From: JBAXTE01 sp964653595
Lineage (GTDB): Bacteria > Bacteroidota > Bacteroidia > Bacteroidales > WCHB1-69
Direction of reading: 5' to 3'
NCBI GenBank assembly: GCA_964653595.1
Contig: CAZZHH010000009.1
Span: 1-64,000, forward strand
Length of the DNA: 64,000 nucleotides
Shown here: positions 61,467-64,000 of the stretch, in pieces
How positions within the stretch are numbered: position 1 is the first letter of the stretch
Layout of the letters: the number at the start of each line of letters is the position of its first letter
Notes under the pieces: generated by a model
Told to the model about the DNA's origin: nothing
What the model saw: the letters and a program-made list of their open reading frames with translations, nothing else
The model's database searches: none
Position numbers and translations under genes: made by a program

Positions 61467-63245
61467 ATGGAACTTATCAAATTAATAATAGATAATAAAG
61501 CGATTGAGGTAGCCAAGGGAACAACTATCCTAAAAGCCGCTCGTCAGAATGGGATCGAAATTCCAACAATGTGTTTTTTCGAACTCGAGGACTTAAAAAT
61601 TCAAAACAAACCTGGTGGATGCCGTATTTGTGTGGTTGAAGTGGTAGGTCGTAAGAACTTAGCACCTGCATGTGCTACCGATTGTGCAGAAGGCATGGTA
61701 GTTAACACTCACACAATGAGAGTGATAAACGCAAGAAGAACCGTATTAGAATTGATGTTATCCGATCACCCTTTTGACTGTTTAATCTGTCCTAAGAATG
61801 GTCGTTGTGATCTTCAAGATATGGCTCAAAAATTTGGGGTACGTGAAATCCCTTTCCAAGGCGAACAATCTACTTACATCAAAGACATATCACCTTCCAT
61901 CATTCGTGATGTGGATAAATGTATCATGTGTCGTCGTTGCGAAATGATGTGTAACGAGTTTCAAACAGTAGGTGCATTATCTGCTATCAACAGAGGATTT
62001 GAAGCAGTGGTAGCACCAGCATTTCAGCAAAAATTAGAGCACTCTTCTTGTACATTCTGTGGACAGTGTGTTGCAGTTTGTCCAGTTGGCGCTCTAACCG
62101 AAGTGGATAACACTGGTAAAGTAATTCGTGCAATAGCAGATCCTACCAAAACAGTAGTAGTACAAGTGGCACCTGCAGTACGTGTTGCATTAGGTGAAGA
62201 GTTTGGTTTAAAACCAGGTTCTATCGTTACCGGACAATTGGCAGCATCCTTAAGAAGATTGGGATTTGACTATGTATTTGATACCGATTGGGCAGCTGAT
62301 TTAACTATTTGGGAAGAGGGTGCAGAATTATTAGACCGTTTAACTAGATTTTTAAATGGAGATAAATCGGTGAAATTGCCAATCATGACCTCTTGCTGTC
62401 CTGCATGGGTTAAATTTTTTGAGCATAACTTCCCTAACATGATGGATATTCCATCTACAGCGAAGTCTCCTCAACAAATGTTTGGAGCAATGGCAAAAAC
62501 TTATCTAGCAGATAAATTAAAGATAAAACGCGATGAGATGGTAGTAGTTTCTGTAATGCCTTGCGTTGCTAAGAAATACGAATCTTCCCGTGATGAGTTT
62601 AAAACAAATGGAAATCCAGATGTAGATTATGCAATCACAACCCGCGAATTAGCTGCATTTATTCGTCAAGCTAACTTAGATTTTACGAATCTACCTGAAG
62701 AAGATTTCGACTCTCCACTAGGAGAATCTACTGGTGCTGGGGTGATTTTTGGAACAACAGGTGGTGTAATTGAAGCGGCAACTCGTACAGCATATGAAGT
62801 ATTTACCAAAAAGAAACTAGACAAAGTTGATTTCGAAGCATTAAGAGGACTTGATGGTGTTCGTGCGGCAACTGTCGATTTCAACGGCCTACCAATTAAC
62901 ATTGGGATAGCACATGGATTAGGTAATGCTCGTAAACTACTTGAAGATGTTCGTGATGGCAAATCTACGTTCCATGCAATCGAAATCATGGCTTGTCCTG
63001 GTGGTTGTATCAATGGTGGTGGACAACCTCAACATCATGGCAACATGGATGTGATAAAAGCTCGTTGGGAAGCAATTTATAGAGAAGATGCCGGAAAACC
63101 AATCCGTAAATCTCATGAAAACCCTGATGTAATTCGTTTATACGAAGAGTTTTTAGGCAAACCATTAGGAGAAAAATCACATCATCTACTTCATACTCAT
63201 TATTTTGATAGAAGAACAGATATCGAAATTGAATTAGATAAATAA
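61467..63245 (+). CDS. hydA: [FeFe] hydrogenase catalytic subunit HydA
   Basis: Catalytic subunit of 592 residues that reduces protons or oxidises H2. An N-terminal [2Fe-2S] domain (CRICVVEV, ACATDC), a His-ligated cluster motif (DHPFDCLICPKNGRC), 2x[4Fe-4S] (CIMCRRCEMMC, CTFCGQCVAVC; about 150-210) and the H-cluster domain follow in order. L1 TSCCPAW has Cys310 (proton relay) and Cys311, L2 MPCVAKK has Cys366, and L3 ACPGGCINGGGQP has Cys510 and Cys514, so it should be active. The C-terminus ends in the small-subunit-like VIRLYEEFLG...HTHYFDRR block; the extra C-terminal [2Fe-2S] of Thermotoga HydA is absent. Confidence 0.96.
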   Translation: MELIKLIIDNKAIEVAKGTTILKAARQNGIEIPTMCFFELEDLKIQNKPGGCRICVVEVVGRKNLAPACATDCAEGMVVNTHTMRVINARRTVLELMLSDHPFDCLICPKNGRCDLQDMAQKFGVREIPFQGEQSTYIKDISPSIIRDVDKCIMCRRCEMMCNEFQTVGALSAINRGFEAVVAPAFQQKLEHSSCTFCGQCVAVCPVGALTEVDNTGKVIRAIADPTKTVVVQVAPAVRVALGEEFGLKPGSIVTGQLAASLRRLGFDYVFDTDWAADLTIWEEGAELLDRLTRFLNGDKSVKLPIMTSCCPAWVKFFEHNFPNMMDIPSTAKSPQQMFGAMAKTYLADKLKIKRDEMVVVSVMPCVAKKYESSRDEFKTNGNPDVDYAITTRELAAFIRQANLDFTNLPEEDFDSPLGESTGAGVIFGTTGGVIEAATRTAYEVFTKKKLDKVDFEALRGLDGVRAATVDFNGLPINIGIAHGLGNARKLLEDVRDGKSTFHAIEIMACPGGCINGGGQPQHHGNMDVIKARWEAIYREDAGKPIRKSHENPDVIRLYEEFLGKPLGEKSHHLLHTHYFDRRTDIEIELDK

Positions 63246-63253
63246 TTAATCAA

Positions 63254-63259
63254 AAGGAG
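63254..63259 (+). promoter_or_regulatory. Canonical Shine-Dalgarno for hydC
   Basis: AAGGAG with a 10-base spacer to the ATG at 63270. Confidence 0.75.
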
Positions 63260-63269
63260 ATTTTATAAA

Positions 63270-63755
63270 ATGTCACATATAAAAATTAAATTAAAAGATC
63301 AACAAGTTCAAGAGTTGAAAGATGTTTGTAAAGCATTTAACAACGAAGCAAGTGAACTGATTAATGTTCTTCACAAAGCACAAGGTATCTTTGGTTATCT
63401 TCCTGCAGAGGTGCAAGAGATTATAGCACATGAATTAAAAATTTCTGTTGCTAAGGTGTTTGGTGTGGTCTCTTTTTACTCATTTTTCACAATGACTCCC
63501 AAAGGTCAACACCCAATTTCTATCTGCTTGGGTACTGCATGCTATGTGCGCGGTGCTGAAAAAGTAATGGATGAATTCAAACGTCAACTTAGCATTGCGA
63601 ATGGCGAAACTACTTCGGATGGTAAATTCTCATTGAGTAGCTTACGTTGCGTAGGTGCATGCGGACTTGCTCCGGTAGTATTGGTAGGAGAAAAAGTTTA
63701 CGGTAGAGTGTCTCCAGAAGATGTTAAAAAAATTCTGGCTGAGTACAACGACTAA
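63270..63755 (+). CDS. hydC: [FeFe] hydrogenase subunit HydC (NuoE-like)
   Basis: A 161-residue NuoE-family subunit with an N-terminal helical domain and a thioredoxin-like [2Fe-2S] domain: ICLGTACYVRG (C-x4-C) and RCVGACGLAPV (C-x3-C) hold the cluster. It transfers electrons between HydB flavin and HydA. It is last in the operon, 24 bases after hydA, and is followed by a strong terminator. Function as HydC is fixed by gene order and family. Confidence 0.94.
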   Translation: MSHIKIKLKDQQVQELKDVCKAFNNEASELINVLHKAQGIFGYLPAEVQEIIAHELKISVAKVFGVVSFYSFFTMTPKGQHPISICLGTACYVRGAEKVMDEFKRQLSIANGETTSDGKFSLSSLRCVGACGLAPVVLVGEKVYGRVSPEDVKKILAEYND

Positions 63756-63771
63756 TTTTTAATTATACCTA

Positions 63772-63804
63772 TAAAAAAGCGGGACAAAAGTTCCGCTTTT
63801 TTTA
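63772..63804 (+). terminator. Terminator of the hydrogenase operon
   Basis: AAAAAAGCGG pairs with CCGCTTTTTT around a short loop with T-run, 16 bases after the hydC stop. It marks the end of the ten-gene operon. Confidence 0.85.
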
Positions 63805-63919
63805 TAAGCATGATATTTATCACTAATCCATAAAAAAACATTAAAAAAATTGACTTTAAGAGTATTTTTTTGTTTATTTGCATTATCAAAAACGTTTTAG
63901 TAATATAATAATAGGGTTT

Positions 63920-64000
63920 ATGAAAAAAACAAGACAATTTATGATGTTGATAGCAATGATGGCTATTTCAACTACATTATTTGCTCAGTTACCCAATGGT
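63920..64000 (+). CDS. Start of an exported protein, truncated by the window end
   Basis: Twenty-seven codons are visible. They encode a typical signal peptide (MKKTRQFMMLIAMMAISTTL ending FAQ) cut off by the window edge. The family cannot be told. Upstream, TTG at 63850-63852 and a TTTATTTG at 63873-63880 make a plausible Bacteroidota promoter. Confidence 0.7.
   Translation, partial: MKKTRQFMMLIAMMAISTTLFAQLPNG

Noticed and set aside
63752..63937. 61-residue minus-strand frame after hydC
   Set aside because: It spans the hydC terminator and the promoter of the next gene.
1..64000. tRNA or rRNA genes
   Set aside because: I looked for cloverleaf-type T-arm sequences and conserved rRNA stretches and saw none; a tRNA scan would be needed to be certain.

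Overview
The window is AT-rich, densely coded bacterial DNA. It almost certainly comes from the Bacteroidota, most likely an anaerobic fermentative member of the order Bacteroidales. The support is direct: secreted proteins carry type IX secretion (T9SS type A) C-terminal signals; promoter-like TAnnTTTG boxes precede many genes; most starts lack a Shine-Dalgarno sequence; and there is a serine palmitoyltransferase-led sphingolipid locus, a PKKMGA-type SerA, a GH92 mannosidase and an NAD-linked trimeric [FeFe] hydrogenase. I saw no tRNA, rRNA or CRISPR array.

Layout. 0.2-8.2 kb: a DUF4180 protein, then on the minus strand an intracellular glycogen set (branching enzyme, pullulanase-type debranching enzyme, MalQ) with the hydrogenase maturase hydE lying between pulA and malQ under its own promoter. 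8.6-14.7 kb: a plus-strand sphingolipid cluster (serine palmitoyltransferase, a GNAT-like candidate ceramide synthase, an NAD-dependent epimerase/reductase, a PAP2/AUR1-like phosphotransferase and a C69 Ntn-hydrolase). 14.8-19.7 kb: dgt, a DEAD-box helicase, a GIY-YIG protein and an Lnb/DUF4105 membrane protein, separated by repeat-rich gaps. 19.7-24.1 kb: REP-like hairpin arrays, serC and serA, and a REP-associated IS200-like transposase bracketed by two ~188-bp direct repeats. 24.1-29.7 kb: a DUF4139-like exported protein, a T9SS-secreted M6 protease and a RhuM-type gene bracketed by ~78-bp repeats. 29.7-36 kb: ftsE, lolD, a four-helix-bundle protein, GtrA, a PLP decarboxylase, RarD and an S37 peptidase. 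36-38.2 kb: an ompA-like pseudogene with two lesions and a small protein that looks clamp-like. 38.4-46.7 kb: a GH92 mannosidase, an M28 peptidase, a Fic protein bracketed by 41-bp palindromic repeats, a predicted outer-membrane protein and a T9SS-secreted protein. 47-54.9 kb: a second four-helix-bundle protein, DUF1015, hipBA, prmC, a repeat-plus-barrel protein and an orphan E2 acyltransferase.

55.3-63.8 kb is the most coherent system: a ten-gene operon. Its first part is DRTGG, an RsbW-like ATPase, a hydrogenase-like Fe-S protein, DRTGG, a PHP phosphoesterase, a histidine-kinase-type ATPase and a thioredoxin-like ferredoxin. Its second part is hydB-hydA-hydC, an NAD(P)-linked, possibly electron-bifurcating [FeFe] hydrogenase. 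The structural genes have canonical AAGGAG ribosome-binding sites that the other genes inspected lack. The hydrogenase-like protein keeps the four H-cluster [4Fe-4S] ligands but has lost the proton-relay cysteine, which suggests a sensory or non-catalytic role for the upstream module.

Several single accessory genes (fic, rhuM, the RAYT transposase, one four-helix-bundle gene) sit between matched repeats, and at least six families of hairpin or dispersed repeats fill the larger gaps.
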